Positions 18,963 to 27,477 are shown, numbered from the stretch's first letter. The stretch: DNA of 64,000 nucleotides from CANNDT01 sp945876205 (GCA_947503365.1 CANNDT010000013.1:1-64000), one strand, 5' to 3'. Notes: a model not told the origin generated them from the sequence alone. Numbers and translations: made by a program.

Positions 18963-19612
18963 TTGCGATCACCGGCCTGCTGGCCGGCTTCTTCCACGTG
19001 CTCTCAGGCCCCGATCACCTCGCGGCCGTCGCGCCGCTTGCGGCTGCCGACCGACGACGCGGCTGGGTGGCGGGCTGGACGTGGGGAGTCGGCCACGCCG
19101 CGGGTGTGGTGATGGTGGCAGTGATTGCCGTCCTGCTGCGCGACGCGCTTCCGCCGATTGAGATCATCTCGGCCTGGAGCGAGCGCATCGTCGGTGGCGC
19201 GCTGATTGGCGTCGGCCTGTGGGCGCTGCGCCGCAGCGCGCGCGTCGAGACCGCGCCGCACGCGCACGGCACGATGGCTCACGAGCATCTGCACGTGCGC
19301 CGCGGCCCGCCCTGGTTCCGTCGTCTTGGCCATGCGCACGCGTCCTTCTGCCTTGGCGTGCTGCATGGGATCGCTGGCAGCTCGCACTTCTTCGGCGTGC
19401 TTCCCGCCCTGGCGCTGCCGACGCGCGCGGCGGCGCTCACCTATATCGGCGCGTTTGGTGTGGGAACGGTGGCCGCGATGACGATCTTTGCCGCGGTGGT
19501 CGGCCTTGTCGGCGGGCGCATCTACCAGTCGCCCACCGCGCATCGCGCGATGATGATGACCGCGGCCCTGCTCGCTATCGTCGTCGGGAGCGTGTGGATA
19601 GTGGGTACGTAG
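18956..19612 (+). CDS. NicO/UreH-like metal (nickel/cobalt) transporter
   Basis: A 218-residue integral membrane protein. The N-terminal segment HVLSGPDHLAAVAPLA is the UreH/NicO hallmark, close to the HX4DH metal motif of NiCoT permeases. There are about six hydrophobic helices, a His-rich cytoplasmic loop (APHAHGTMAHEHLHV) and a second HGIAGSSHFFGVLPAL motif. The family exports or imports nickel or cobalt, often for urease or hydrogenase, neither of which is in the window. The ATG at 18956 overlaps the aldehyde dehydrogenase fragment. Direction of transport and metal are not decided by the sequence. Confidence 0.75.
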   Translation: MLIAITGLLAGFFHVLSGPDHLAAVAPLAAADRRRGWVAGWTWGVGHAAGVVMVAVIAVLLRDALPPIEIISAWSERIVGGALIGVGLWALRRSARVETAPHAHGTMAHEHLHVRRGPPWFRRLGHAHASFCLGVLHGIAGSSHFFGVLPALALPTRAAALTYIGAFGVGTVAAMTIFAAVVGLVGGRIYQSPTAHRAMMMTAALLAIVVGSVWIVGT

Positions 19613-19659
19613 GCAGACGATCACCTCGAATCGTCACAGTGGGTCGCGGCAGAAAGATT

Positions 19660-20124
19660 CTATGTCGCCCGCCGTGGCCACGATCCGATGAACTCGAAGC
19701 TCGCGAATCGTCGAATCCGTGCGAAGTCGCGCTCGTTATCCGTGATCAACACGCACCCGGCTTCCCTGCACGACAGAGCCAGGAGCACATCGTTGCCGAA
19801 CGCCTTCGACACCCGGGCCACTTCAAGACCATCCTTGCGCGCCATCGTCGCCAGCACAGTACCGGACTGATGCCAGGCCTGTCGCGACGGTGCGATGACG
19901 CGATTGGCACGCTCGAAGACGTTGAGGACGTGCCGGTCGAGCGCTTTCAGGTCACGCGGTAACCTCGTCCCTGAGCGCAATTCCTGGGCGACGATGGCGC
20001 TGAGGTACTCGAACGGGGCGAATGAGCGATGGAACTCCTGAAGCGCGTCGTTGGCGCGCGGTTCGCGGAATCCCTGGATGAAGAATTGTGTATCGAGGAC
20101 GTACTTGTGTGGGACAGACGCCAC
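19660..20124 (-). CDS. PIN-domain protein, VapC-like toxin
   Basis: A 154-residue PIN ribonuclease. Acidic residues of the Mg site are visible: Asp11 in VLDTQFF, Glu48 in AQELRSG, Asp112 in GNDVLLALSC, and Asp129 in ITDNERDF. The GTG start shares one base with the stop codon of the small basic protein upstream (TAGTG), the usual antitoxin-toxin arrangement. The promoter upstream of that gene would serve both. PIN class is certain; the RNA target is unknown. Confidence 0.88.
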   Translation of the reverse strand: MASVPHKYVLDTQFFIQGFREPRANDALQEFHRSFAPFEYLSAIVAQELRSGTRLPRDLKALDRHVLNVFERANRVIAPSRQAWHQSGTVLATMARKDGLEVARVSKAFGNDVLLALSCREAGCVLITDNERDFARIRRFASFEFIGSWPRRAT

Positions 20125-20351
20125 TAATCGGCGTCCGGCGAGCCGATCGGCACGCCGAGCATGGCCCGCGTCCCGTCGACGAGCCGTTGCCGGAAGACGA
20201 CCAACTCGAGCGCGCGCTCGATGGTCTCGGTCGCCGTGGCCGCGCCGAGCGCGCGCTTCGCCGCGCTCAGGGTGGATGGCCTCAGGCGATAGGTCCCGGA
20301 CACGCGTCGGGTCCGAGACGTTGTGCGCTTTCGGCGTGTGACGGTCGCCAT
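20124..20351 (-). CDS. Putative antitoxin of the PIN toxin (VapB-like)
   Basis: A 75-residue basic protein directly upstream of, and overlapping, the PIN gene. Residues 1-20 are Arg/Lys/Thr rich; TYRLRPSTLSAAKRALGAAT, then ATETIERALELVVFRQRLVD, resembles a short strand followed by two helices as in ribbon-helix-helix antitoxins. The ATG at 20351 is supported by a consensus promoter with its -10 box six bases upstream. An RHH fold is inferred, not proven. Confidence 0.75.
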   Translation of the reverse strand: MATVTRRKRTTSRTRRVSGTYRLRPSTLSAAKRALGAATATETIERALELVVFRQRLVDGTRAMLGVPIGSPDAD

Positions 20352-20357
20352 GCGGCT

Positions 20358-20386
20358 AATGTATGTGCTTCCTTGGGAGCCGTCAA
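20358..20386 (-). promoter_or_regulatory. Consensus promoter of the antitoxin-PIN operon, leaderless
   Basis: On the minus strand TTGACG (20386-20381), 17 bases, TACATT (20363-20358), six bases, ATG at 20351. Both hexamers and the spacer fit a vegetative promoter, and the distance to ATG leaves no room for a ribosome site. Confidence 0.75.
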
Positions 20387-20421
20387 CACGAAGCCACCGC
20401 CGCTCCCTGCACGTGCCCCTG

Positions 20422-20628
20422 CTACGGCCGCGAGATAACCGGGGGCGGCGTGGCGGCCTGGGACGACTGGTCGACAGGCTCCTCGACGAGAACTCCGTCG
20501 CGGACCACCACCACGGCTGTGCCCGTTCGCCGCGCAAGCTCGCGGGCTGAATGTCCCGCACGTACCAACGCACGAGGCGCCGCCTGCATGTCGTCGTCTG
20601 GCAGCCTGGACACGGGCACGTCGCTCAT
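20422..20628 (-). CDS. Small protein coupled to the zeta toxin gene, candidate antitoxin
   Basis: A 68-residue protein whose ATG overlaps the zeta stop codon by four bases (ATGA), so it would be made together with the toxin. It has an acidic start (MSDVPVSRLPDDDMQ), a helix ALVRAGHSARELARRTGT and a strand pair AVVVVRDGVLVEE. This short helix-strand-strand type is often found next to chromosomal zeta-like kinases. It is not the three-helix epsilon antitoxin. An antitoxin role is inferred from size and position. Confidence 0.55.
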   Translation of the reverse strand: MSDVPVSRLPDDDMQAAPRALVRAGHSARELARRTGTAVVVVRDGVLVEEPVDQSSQAATPPPVISRP

Positions 20629-21152
20629 GGATTTGCTCCTTCGTCCAACAATACCGGGGTCGGGCCACCGTTGTCGAAGCATTGCCAGAAATTCACCCGA
20701 GGCCGATAGATGTCCTCGAAATGCCGCCAGCCGGCGTGAAATCGTCTGCGAATGACGTCGGCCGGCACGTCATGCCCGCCCTGCCGGACCCGCATCGCGA
20801 CCCGGGCCAGGGCTTCCTCGACGCTGGACAACTTCAGGAATACCAGCTTGACCGTGTAGCCACCTCGACGCCAGAGGTCGATCCGCCTGGCATAGGACAG
20901 CCCCGATAGTGTGGTCTCGAACGCGAAGCTGCGGCCGTCCGCTGCCGCGCGCGTAATCTCCTCGAGCATGATCCGGCCGGCACGAACTGCCGCACGGTTC
21001 GGTTCGAACGGGGACAGCCCAGCGGCGATCAAGTCCGCGTTGATGAAATCCGGACAGCCTGCTTCGTTCGGTAGGAACGCGCGAGCGAAGGTCGTCTTTC
21101 CAGCGCCGTTCGGACCGGCGATGATGACCACCTTCCTCGGGGCTCCGCTCAC
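20625..21152 (-). CDS. Zeta-toxin-family P-loop kinase
   Basis: A 175-residue zeta-like kinase. Walker A GPNGAGKT follows the N-terminal strand VVIIAG; DFINADLIAAGLSPFEP and SFAFETTLSG are the substrate-binding segments; RRIDLWRRGGYTVKLVFLK, RVRQGGHDVPADVIRRRF and FDNGGPTPVLLDEG complete the family pattern. Zeta toxins phosphorylate UDP-N-acetylglucosamine and block cell-wall synthesis; related kinases have other small targets. The GTG at 21152 is chosen because it overlaps the stop of a 25-codon leader by four bases; an in-frame start seven codons upstream is possible. Confidence 0.85.
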   Translation of the reverse strand: MSGAPRKVVIIAGPNGAGKTTFARAFLPNEAGCPDFINADLIAAGLSPFEPNRAAVRAGRIMLEEITRAAADGRSFAFETTLSGLSYARRIDLWRRGGYTVKLVFLKLSSVEEALARVAMRVRQGGHDVPADVIRRRFHAGWRHFEDIYRPRVNFWQCFDNGGPTPVLLDEGANP

Positions 21153-21226
21153 TCGATGATCTCCTTGGCGCACAGGTTGTCCTCGGCCGACCAGAGGTCA
21201 GCTTCGCGCTGTTCAAGGTTGTTCAT
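21149..21226 (-). pseudogene. 25-residue leader resembling the N-terminus of a type I methylase subunit (HsdM)
   Basis: The frame MNNLEQREADLWSAEDNLCA plus five residues (ending KEIIE) runs into the zeta start with a GTGA overlap. LEQREADLWSAADNLRA is a familiar opening of HsdM N-terminal domains. Here it is cut after 25 residues. It may be a decayed restriction-modification gene that now couples translation of the zeta gene, or a genuine short leader peptide. Confidence 0.45.
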
Positions 21227-21303
21227 CGGTGCAGGCCGAAGCGTACCGCAAACAGGCGTGCAACCTCCACTGAGAGGGTACGCGTAAGCGGAATGTTCTT
21301 GGC

Positions 21304-22473
21304 CTAGTTGGTAGCCGGTAGCTGGTAGGTAGTGGCGGCGGCGTGAAATTGCGTCACAGCCAGGCGGGCCTGAGCGGCGCGGTCGCCTGCGAATTCAGGC
21401 TCCACCGCCTGCACCGCCAGGCGCACCGACTCGACCAGCGCGTCGTGGGAGCTTGCCGAGTCACTCGGCGCGTCAATCGTTCCAATCCACTCCTGAACCG
21501 CGCGCAGCGTCTTGCCAACCGCCGCCAGCACGTCCGGGGCCGGCGACGCGACGGCTGACATCAGGAACGGCTCGATCTCGCCGACGCGCGTGACGACCGG
21601 AGCGATCGCCTGGCGATAGATGTCCTCGGGATTACCCTCGGGAACATCCTCCTCAATGTCTTCTTCGACAACGGGCGCGGGCCTGCTGGCGCGCAGCACG
21701 CGATCGGCTCGCGATTCCGGCCGCCAGAAGTCGATGTAGACGCGGCGGCCGACGACGCGCACGTTGCTCTGGGTGAGCGCGGGCATCGTCACCCTCGTCC
21801 GCAGGGACGTGCCGCTCAGGCCTTCGTGCCTTTCCACCGACACCAGGTTGATGAGATCGACGCCGTCAGGCGCGGTCCACTCCTGCAACGCGATCGCGGT
21901 CGTCGCCGGACCCGCGTCCACCTCGAGGACAGTGCCCTCCGGCCGCCGCGTCTGGAGATGCCTCGGCTCGGTCGGCAGCTCGATCACGACGGAGACGCGT
22001 CCCGCGGCGGCGACCATGACCACCGCGGGCGCGGCGGGTCTCGAGCCGCCGGGTCCCAAAGGACCCGGCCTACTGGCCACCTCGACGATCACCCCTTCGG
22101 CGCCTGGCGTTCGGCGCACGCTCTCGTCAACCAGCATGCGCGCGCGGCCGAATCCACGGCGCGCGAGCAGGCGCTGGGCCGACTCGGCTTCATCAATCGA
22201 TACGTACGGTCCGACGATGACCTGGCGCCACGCGCCATTGTTCATCGTCCGCGTGAACGCCGGCAGCCCCGAGGCCTGCACGTTGGCGGCAACGGCGTTG
22301 GCCTCCCCGCTGTGCCGGTAACGGGCCACGGCGAGGTTGAAGCTGGCACCGGTCGGGATCGTCCTGATCCCGGCTGAGCGGCCGGGCATCCACTGGCCAA
22401 GCAGCAGCCCCGCGGTGAGCACCACGATGACGGCGAGCCCCAGGGCGAGATGCCGTTGGTATTGGACTCTCAT
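21304..22473 (-). CDS. SPOR-domain membrane protein
   Basis: A 389-residue protein from ATG 22473. Residues 6-24 (HLALGLAVIVVLTAGLLLG) are a transmembrane anchor. Residues about 42-105 form a SPOR domain (FNLAVARYRHSGEANAVAAN, VIVGPYVSIDEAESAQRLLA), which binds glycan strands at division sites or outer-membrane machinery. An AMIN-like beta domain (RVSVVIELPTEPRHLQT to RRVYIDFWRPES) and a helical C-terminus follow. The last residues TTYQLPATN come from a GTAGCTGG-type repeat, and ASRPGPLGPGGSRPAAP from a palindrome. The ATG overlaps the DUF192 stop. It is the distal gene of the Tad minus arm; a role in anchoring the pilus machine is inference. Confidence 0.7.
   Translation of the reverse strand: MRVQYQRHLALGLAVIVVLTAGLLLGQWMPGRSAGIRTIPTGASFNLAVARYRHSGEANAVAANVQASGLPAFTRTMNNGAWRQVIVGPYVSIDEAESAQRLLARRGFGRARMLVDESVRRTPGAEGVIVEVASRPGPLGPGGSRPAAPAVVMVAAAGRVSVVIELPTEPRHLQTRRPEGTVLEVDAGPATTAIALQEWTAPDGVDLINLVSVERHEGLSGTSLRTRVTMPALTQSNVRVVGRRVYIDFWRPESRADRVLRASRPAPVVEEDIEEDVPEGNPEDIYRQAIAPVVTRVGEIEPFLMSAVASPAPDVLAAVGKTLRAVQEWIGTIDAPSDSASSHDALVESVRLAVQAVEPEFAGDRAAQARLAVTQFHAAATTYQLPATN
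22049..22075. repeat. GTAGGCCGGGTCC palindrome inside the SPOR gene
   Basis: The perfect palindrome CCGGGTCCCAAAGGACCCGG (22049-22068) with flanking CCTAC is the same element as at 6118-6143. It is in frame and encodes a Pro/Gly-rich stretch of the SPOR-domain protein. Confidence 0.88.
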
Positions 22474-22868
22474 GATCCGATCCGCGGACCGTAAAGGTCC
22501 GCGCCGCATCGAGCAAGGTCCGCGCCGCATGGCGCGAGGGATAGGCGATCGCCCAGTTTGATATCCCACGCTCTGACGCGGCCGGCGGGCATTTCGATCA
22601 CGGCACGCGCACGGAACGACGCGGCGATTCGCCAGGGCTGAAGATCCTGGACGATGTGCACGGCGCGGCCGTCGCGGTCGATGAAGACCACGTCGATCGC
22701 GAAGCGCATGAAACCGGTATGCACGGCCACACAGGGCGTGATGACCATCGCCTGATCCGTGCGCATCGAGTCGCGGCCCAGAAGGCCCTTGCGGCGCGAG
22801 CGGCGTGTGTCTGCCAGCTCCACCGACGTCGCGAGCGATCGCTGCGTGCGTTCATTGATCAGTGTCAC
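22470..22868 (-). CDS. DUF192-family protein
   Basis: A 132-residue protein of the DUF192 beta-barrel family. ATSVELADTRRSRRKGLLGR, then TPCVAVHTGFMRFAIDVVFI and AVIEMPAGRVRAWDIKLGD, are family segments. Unlike many members it lacks a signal peptide. After KLGDRLSLAP the last twenty residues (CGADLARCGADLYGPRIGS) are not conserved and are encoded by P1 palindromic repeats. Overlaps the AAA gene and the SPOR gene by four bases each. Function unknown. Confidence 0.8.
   Translation of the reverse strand: MTLINERTQRSLATSVELADTRRSRRKGLLGRDSMRTDQAMVITPCVAVHTGFMRFAIDVVFIDRDGRAVHIVQDLQPWRIAASFRARAVIEMPAGRVRAWDIKLGDRLSLAPCGADLARCGADLYGPRIGS
22484..22530. repeat. Palindromic repeat P1, one full and one partial copy
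   Basis: GCGGACCGTAAAGGTCCGC followed by GCCGCATCGAG (22484-22512), then a half copy GGTCCGCGCCGCATGG. It encodes the C-terminal tail of the DUF192 protein and lies immediately upstream of the SPOR start codon. Confidence 0.92.
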
Positions 22869-24271
22869 AGATGGGGCCTGGCTCTCTTTTCGCGACCTGA
22901 CAACTGACTACTGGCAACTGGCAACTGCGGTTCATCCCCTGGCTCACGGCCGACGAAGTAGGCTTCGCATGCCTTGTCGAGCAGCTCGCGCGTGACGGCC
23001 GGCTCGATGCCGCGGTAGCGGCAGAGGGCCGTAACCTGGTCGAGGAGGTCGCGCGGGTGGCACGCGCGCAGCGGACGGTTGTCGGGACGGTAGTGACGCC
23101 GATGGAGATACGCCACCATCACCTGGTGAAACTTCAGCTGCCGCGCCTCGCAGTTGCGCTCGAAGATGCGCGCGTACTGCTCGATGGACGGATCGTCAAT
23201 CGCGATCTTGTAGGGGATGCGCCGCAGAAACGCCTCGTCGGCGAGCGATGAAGGCTCCAGGTTGGTCGCAAACACGATCAGGACGTTGAACGGCACCTGG
23301 AATTTCTTGCCGGTGTGCAGCGTCAGGTAGTCGACGCGGCTCTCGAGCGGCACGATCCAGCGGTTGAGCAGGTCCTGCGGACGGATCCGCTGCCGTCCAA
23401 AGTCGTCCACCAGGAAGACTCCCCCGTTGGCCTTGAGCTGGATCGGCGCCTCGTAGAACTTGGTCGACGGGTTGAAGGTCAGGTCGAGCATGTCGAGCGT
23501 CAGCTCACCGCCCACCATCACCACCGGCCGCTCGATGCGCACCCAGCGGCGATCGCGCTGATCAGTCGCAATCACGCTGATCGCAGCCGTCGCACCGTCG
23601 CACCCTCGCACCGTCTCTCCGTCCTCTTCAATCGCCTGGTGATTGACCGGGTCGTAGATCGTGATGATCTGGCCGTCGACTTCGATGGCGTGCGGCATGT
23701 ACATGTCGCCGCCGATCGTCTTGCCCAGGCCATCGCCAATCACCGTCTTGCCGTTTCCAGGCGGTCCATAGAGGAAGACGGCCTTGTTGGCGTTCACCGC
23801 GGGTCCGAGCTGCTCGAGAATCCGCTCCGGCACGACGAGATGCGCGAAGCCCTCACGCAGCCGCTCGCGATCGATGTAGCCGCGAGCCGTCGACAGCGTC
23901 CGCATGTAGGAGACGTAGCTGTCCAGCGGCACCGGCGCGGCGCCGGTGTATTGGTTCTGATCGAGGTACTGGCGCGCGCGCTCCCGTCCCAGGTCGGTCA
24001 GCGCGTAGCGGTAGCTCGCGCTCGACGAGCCGCTGGCGCCGCGCACTTCGACCAGCCGCTCGACGCGCACGCGCTCGACGATCGGCTCGAGGATGGCGTA
24101 CGGCAGGCGGATCCGATCCGCCAGCACGAGCCCGGTCGCCTCGCCGCCGTAGAGCGCCTTGATGAACAACTGCTCGAGGAGGTGGGCGGTCAGCCCCGTA
24201 TCCTCGAGCGTGACCGGCGCACGCGGGGCCACCGCGCGATGCGACACGACGGCGGTTGCCGTGGCACTCAT
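22865..24271 (-). CDS. AAA+ ATPase of the Tad locus with winged-helix-like N-terminus
   Basis: A 468-residue ATPase. Residues 20-130 hold a winged-helix-like region (LEQLFIKALYGGEATGLVLA, YALTDLGRERARQYLDQNQY). Walker A LYGPPGNGKT is near residues 165-174, Walker B GGVFLVDDFGRQ, sensor NVLIVFATNLEPSS, and an arginine-rich lid follows (RRIPYKIAI). The start MSATATAV overlaps tadC by four bases. This ATPase type is common beside Tad loci in Acidobacteriota; its role may be assembly or regulation and is not established. The last residues (PQLPVASSQLSGREK) come from a CAACTGGCAACTG repeat. Confidence 0.75.
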   Translation of the reverse strand: MSATATAVVSHRAVAPRAPVTLEDTGLTAHLLEQLFIKALYGGEATGLVLADRIRLPYAILEPIVERVRVERLVEVRGASGSSSASYRYALTDLGRERARQYLDQNQYTGAAPVPLDSYVSYMRTLSTARGYIDRERLREGFAHLVVPERILEQLGPAVNANKAVFLYGPPGNGKTVIGDGLGKTIGGDMYMPHAIEVDGQIITIYDPVNHQAIEEDGETVRGCDGATAAISVIATDQRDRRWVRIERPVVMVGGELTLDMLDLTFNPSTKFYEAPIQLKANGGVFLVDDFGRQRIRPQDLLNRWIVPLESRVDYLTLHTGKKFQVPFNVLIVFATNLEPSSLADEAFLRRIPYKIAIDDPSIEQYARIFERNCEARQLKFHQVMVAYLHRRHYRPDNRPLRACHPRDLLDQVTALCRYRGIEPAVTRELLDKACEAYFVGREPGDEPQLPVASSQLSGREKRARPHL

Positions 24272-25176
24272 TGCTGGTTCGCCATGGGAACGAGGACCTC
24301 GAAAATCTTGATCGCCGCCGGGCCAATCGTCACGACCCACACCGCGGGGAAGATGCAGAACACGAGCGGAAAGACCATCTTCACGCCGGTCTTGGCCGCG
24401 GCTTCTTCCGCGCGCTGGCGGCGTTTGGTCCGAAGGGTCTCGGAGTGCACCCGCAGCGACTGGGCGACGCTCGTGCCGAACTTGTCGGTCTGCACGAGCA
24501 TGGCCACGAGCGACGACAGGTCATCGACGCCGGTGCGTTCGGCCAGGTTGTGGAGCGATTCGGAGCGTGAGTTGCCCGCCCTCAGCTCGAGATTGACCAG
24601 CCGCAATTCGTCAGACAGGTCGGGATGCGCGAACGCGAGCTCCTGTCCGACACGCTGCAGCGCCTGGTCGAGGCCGAGGCCAGCCTCGACGCTGACGACC
24701 AGCAGGTCGAGCGAGTCTGGCAGCGACAACCGGATGCGGTGCTGCCGGCGCTTGGCCATGCGTCCAAGCACCATCGACGGCAGGAGGTAGCCCGCGCCAG
24801 CGGCACCAATCGCGAGCAGGACGTTCGACTGGCCGAGGATGGGAAGGGATGCGACCGCGAAGCAGAGCAACGCCGATCCGAGACGAAGACCGGTGAACAC
24901 CGTCATCGCGTCCTTGGAGCGATACCCGGCAAAGATCAGCTTTCGCTGGAGCTTGCCCATCTCCTTCAGGTTCTTGGGCGCATAGCGCGCAAGCTTCTTG
25001 ACCGAGTCCATGACGAACTGTGCGTACGGCATCGACTCCGGGACTGGCGCATCTCCGCGGATCTCGCCGAGCCGCCGATCGATCGCGGTCGCCCGCGCCG
25101 GCGACAGCGCCATCGCCGCGGCAGCCACCAGGAGCGAGGCGAACAGGAATGCAAGCAGTGGAAGAAGCAGTATCAC
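24268..25176 (-). CDS. tadC: Tad pilus inner-membrane protein TadC
   Basis: A 302-residue type II secretion F-domain protein, half of the inner-membrane platform of the Flp pilus machine. Seen: an N-terminal transmembrane helix, two central hydrophobic segments (VLLAIGAAGAGYLLPSMVLG), the GspF-type cytoplasmic domain (LPDSLDLLVVSVEAGLGLDQ, GTSVAQSLRVHSETLRTKRR) and a C-terminal helix (VFPLVFCIFPAVWVVTIGP). One base separates it from tadB. Confidence 0.9.
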   Translation of the reverse strand: MILLLPLLAFLFASLLVAAAAMALSPARATAIDRRLGEIRGDAPVPESMPYAQFVMDSVKKLARYAPKNLKEMGKLQRKLIFAGYRSKDAMTVFTGLRLGSALLCFAVASLPILGQSNVLLAIGAAGAGYLLPSMVLGRMAKRRQHRIRLSLPDSLDLLVVSVEAGLGLDQALQRVGQELAFAHPDLSDELRLVNLELRAGNSRSESLHNLAERTGVDDLSSLVAMLVQTDKFGTSVAQSLRVHSETLRTKRRQRAEEAAAKTGVKMVFPLVFCIFPAVWVVTIGPAAIKIFEVLVPMANQQ

Positions 25177-25177
25177 G

Positions 25178-26143
25178 CTAGACCTCGATCTTGATGACTT
25201 GACGAATCCAGATGAAGCCGATGGTCTGCATCACCATCGCGCCGACGAGCATCATCTGCCCGATGCGTTCCGTGAACAGCACCATCGTCGTCTCGGGACT
25301 GATGAACGAGAGCGCGGCGGCCAGTGCTGCCGGCAGCGCCAGCAGGACATACCCGGTGAATCGTCCGTGCGCGGTGTGCACGCGCACCTGACGGCGAATC
25401 TTGAACCGCTCGCGGACGACGTGGGCGAGGTTATCGAGAATCTCCGCGAGGTTGCCGCCGGTCTCGCGCTGGATGGCCACCGCGGTGACGAAGAAGCGCA
25501 CGTCCATGATCGGAATGCGGTCAGCCATTTCGTTCATGGCGTCGCGAATCGGCAGTCCGAAGTTCTGCCGGTCGAATGTCTTCTTGAACTCGGGGCCGAC
25601 CGGTGGCGGCAGGTCGTCGGCCACCATGCCGAGCGCCGTCTGAAACGCGTGACCCGCTCGGATCGCGCGTGACATCAGGTCGAGCCCCTCGGGAAACTGC
25701 TCTTCGAACTTCTTCAGCCGGGACGACCGCTTGTACTTCAGCCACAGCACGGGCGACACGAGGCCGACGAGCGCGCCGATGACTCCCGCGATCGTCTGAC
25801 CGACGATCAACGCGGCCAGCAGTCCGACGACGGCCGCCGCCGCGAGGCTGATGATCAGGATCGCGCTCGGCGTCGTCTGCACGCCGGATTGTTCGATGAG
25901 CTTCGCCAGCCGATTGCCCGCCGTCGTGGTCGCAGACAACCGGTCGAGCATCGGCAGCGGTCCCGCCGCGTGACTCATCACCACCGTCGCGTCGGCCGTG
26001 TCGAACACTGGCGAACTGACGTCGCGCAGGCGCTGGTCCATGCGGCGCTTGGCGATCAGCGGCGGCAGGAACACCGCGGCCGCATAGCCGCCAAGGATCA
26101 GGCTGGTGGCAAAGATGAATGCCAGGATGGCCAGCAGCATCAC
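25178..26143 (-). CDS. tadB: Tad pilus inner-membrane protein TadB
   Basis: A 321-residue paralogue of TadC with the same fold: N-terminal helix, two middle helices (AAAAVVGLLAALIVGQTIAG), then FPEGLDLMSRAIRAGHAF and FFVTAVAIQRETGGNLAEIL, the classical F-domain motifs, and two C-terminal helices. It overlaps cpaF by four bases. TadB and TadC form the platform driven by CpaF. Confidence 0.9.
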   Translation of the reverse strand: MMLLAILAFIFATSLILGGYAAAVFLPPLIAKRRMDQRLRDVSSPVFDTADATVVMSHAAGPLPMLDRLSATTTAGNRLAKLIEQSGVQTTPSAILIISLAAAAVVGLLAALIVGQTIAGVIGALVGLVSPVLWLKYKRSSRLKKFEEQFPEGLDLMSRAIRAGHAFQTALGMVADDLPPPVGPEFKKTFDRQNFGLPIRDAMNEMADRIPIMDVRFFVTAVAIQRETGGNLAEILDNLAHVVRERFKIRRQVRVHTAHGRFTGYVLLALPAALAAALSFISPETTMVLFTERIGQMMLVGAMVMQTIGFIWIRQVIKIEV

Positions 26144-27471
26144 CGCACCTCCATCACGCCTTCGAACATCTCGGCGGGCAGATTGACGCCGGACGCGCGG
26201 AGCCGCTCGCAGATCTTCGGCCGCACACCGGTCGCCCTGAACCGGCCCAGCACCTTGCCCTCCTGCGTGATGCCGGTTCTTTCGAAGAGGAAAATCTCCT
26301 GCATGGTGACGATCTCGCCCTCCATGCCCGTAATCTCGGAGATGCTGGTGATCTTGCGGGTGCCATCGCTCATCCGGCTCTGCTGCACCACGATCTGGAT
26401 CGCCGAGGCGATCTGCTGACGCATCGCCCGCTCGGGCAGGTTCGTCGCGCCCATCGCGATCATCGTTTCGATGCGAGCCAGGGCGTCGCGGGCGCTGTTG
26501 GCGTGCACGGTCGTCAGCGAACCGTCATGGCCGGTGTTCATCGCCTGCAGCATGTCGAGCGCTTCCTCGCCGCGGACCTCGCCAACGACGATGCGGTCGG
26601 GACGCATGCGGAGCGCGTTGACCACGAGCTGCCTCTGACGAACGGCGCCCTTGCCTTCGACGTTGGCCGGACGTGTTTCGAGCCGGGCCACGTGGAGCTG
26701 ATGCAGCTGCAGTTCCGCGGCATCTTCAATCGTGACGATGCGCTCGCGGTCGGAGATGAAACTGGAGAGCACGTTGAGGAGGGTGGTCTTGCCGGCGCCG
26801 GTGCCGCCGCTGATCAGGCAATTGAGCCGGGCCTTGACGCAGTGCGAGAGAAAGTCGAGCATCGGCTGCGTCAGCGCCCGCAGCGTCACCAGGTCGTCGG
26901 CCTTGAGCCGCTCGGTCGGAAACCGGCGAATCGACAGCAGCGGGCCGTCGACCGCCAGCGGCGGAATGATGGCGTTGACGCGGGACCCGTCCGCGAGGCG
27001 GGCGTCGACCATCGGCGAGCTGTCGTCGATGCGGCGGCCCACGTTGCTGACGATGCGGTCGATGACGCGGAGCAGGTGACGATCGTCCTGGAAACTCGCT
27101 GCGACCCGCTCCAGCACGCCATTACGCTCGACGAACACGTTCTTGCACGTATTCACGAGAATGTCGCTGATCGTCGGGTCGCGCAGGAGCGGCTCGAGCG
27201 GCCCGAGCCCGAACACGTCATCGAGCACTTCGATGAAGAGCGTCTCGCGCTCGCTGAGGTTGAGCGGCGTCCCTTCCTCGGCCAGCAACTGGCTGAGAAG
27301 CGCGCGAATTTCACTCTCCGCGCGGCTGCGATCGCTCTGCGCCAGCGCCTCGAGGTTCAGCCGGTTCAGGAGCTTACGATGGACGTTCGCTCGCAGATCG
27401 AGATACTGCTGCCGCGGGGGCTGCGGCGACGGCATCTGGGGACGTGGAAACGTGGGTGCGCTGGAAGCCAT
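26140..27471 (-). CDS. cpaF: Tad pilus ATPase CpaF/TadA
   Basis: A 443-residue secretion ATPase (VirB11/GspE-like) that powers Flp pilus assembly. Walker A GGTGAGKT near residues 221-228, Asp box IVTIEDAAELQLHQ, Walker B RPDRIVVGEVRG, His box HDGSLTTVHANS. The N-terminal QYLDLRANVHRKLLNRLNLE is the usual CpaF start of the helical domain. Follows cpaE by six bases. Confidence 0.95.
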   Translation of the reverse strand: MASSAPTFPRPQMPSPQPPRQQYLDLRANVHRKLLNRLNLEALAQSDRSRAESEIRALLSQLLAEEGTPLNLSERETLFIEVLDDVFGLGPLEPLLRDPTISDILVNTCKNVFVERNGVLERVAASFQDDRHLLRVIDRIVSNVGRRIDDSSPMVDARLADGSRVNAIIPPLAVDGPLLSIRRFPTERLKADDLVTLRALTQPMLDFLSHCVKARLNCLISGGTGAGKTTLLNVLSSFISDRERIVTIEDAAELQLHQLHVARLETRPANVEGKGAVRQRQLVVNALRMRPDRIVVGEVRGEEALDMLQAMNTGHDGSLTTVHANSARDALARIETMIAMGATNLPERAMRQQIASAIQIVVQQSRMSDGTRKITSISEITGMEGEIVTMQEIFLFERTGITQEGKVLGRFRATGVRPKICERLRASGVNLPAEMFEGVMEVR

Positions 27472-27477
27472 GACTAT

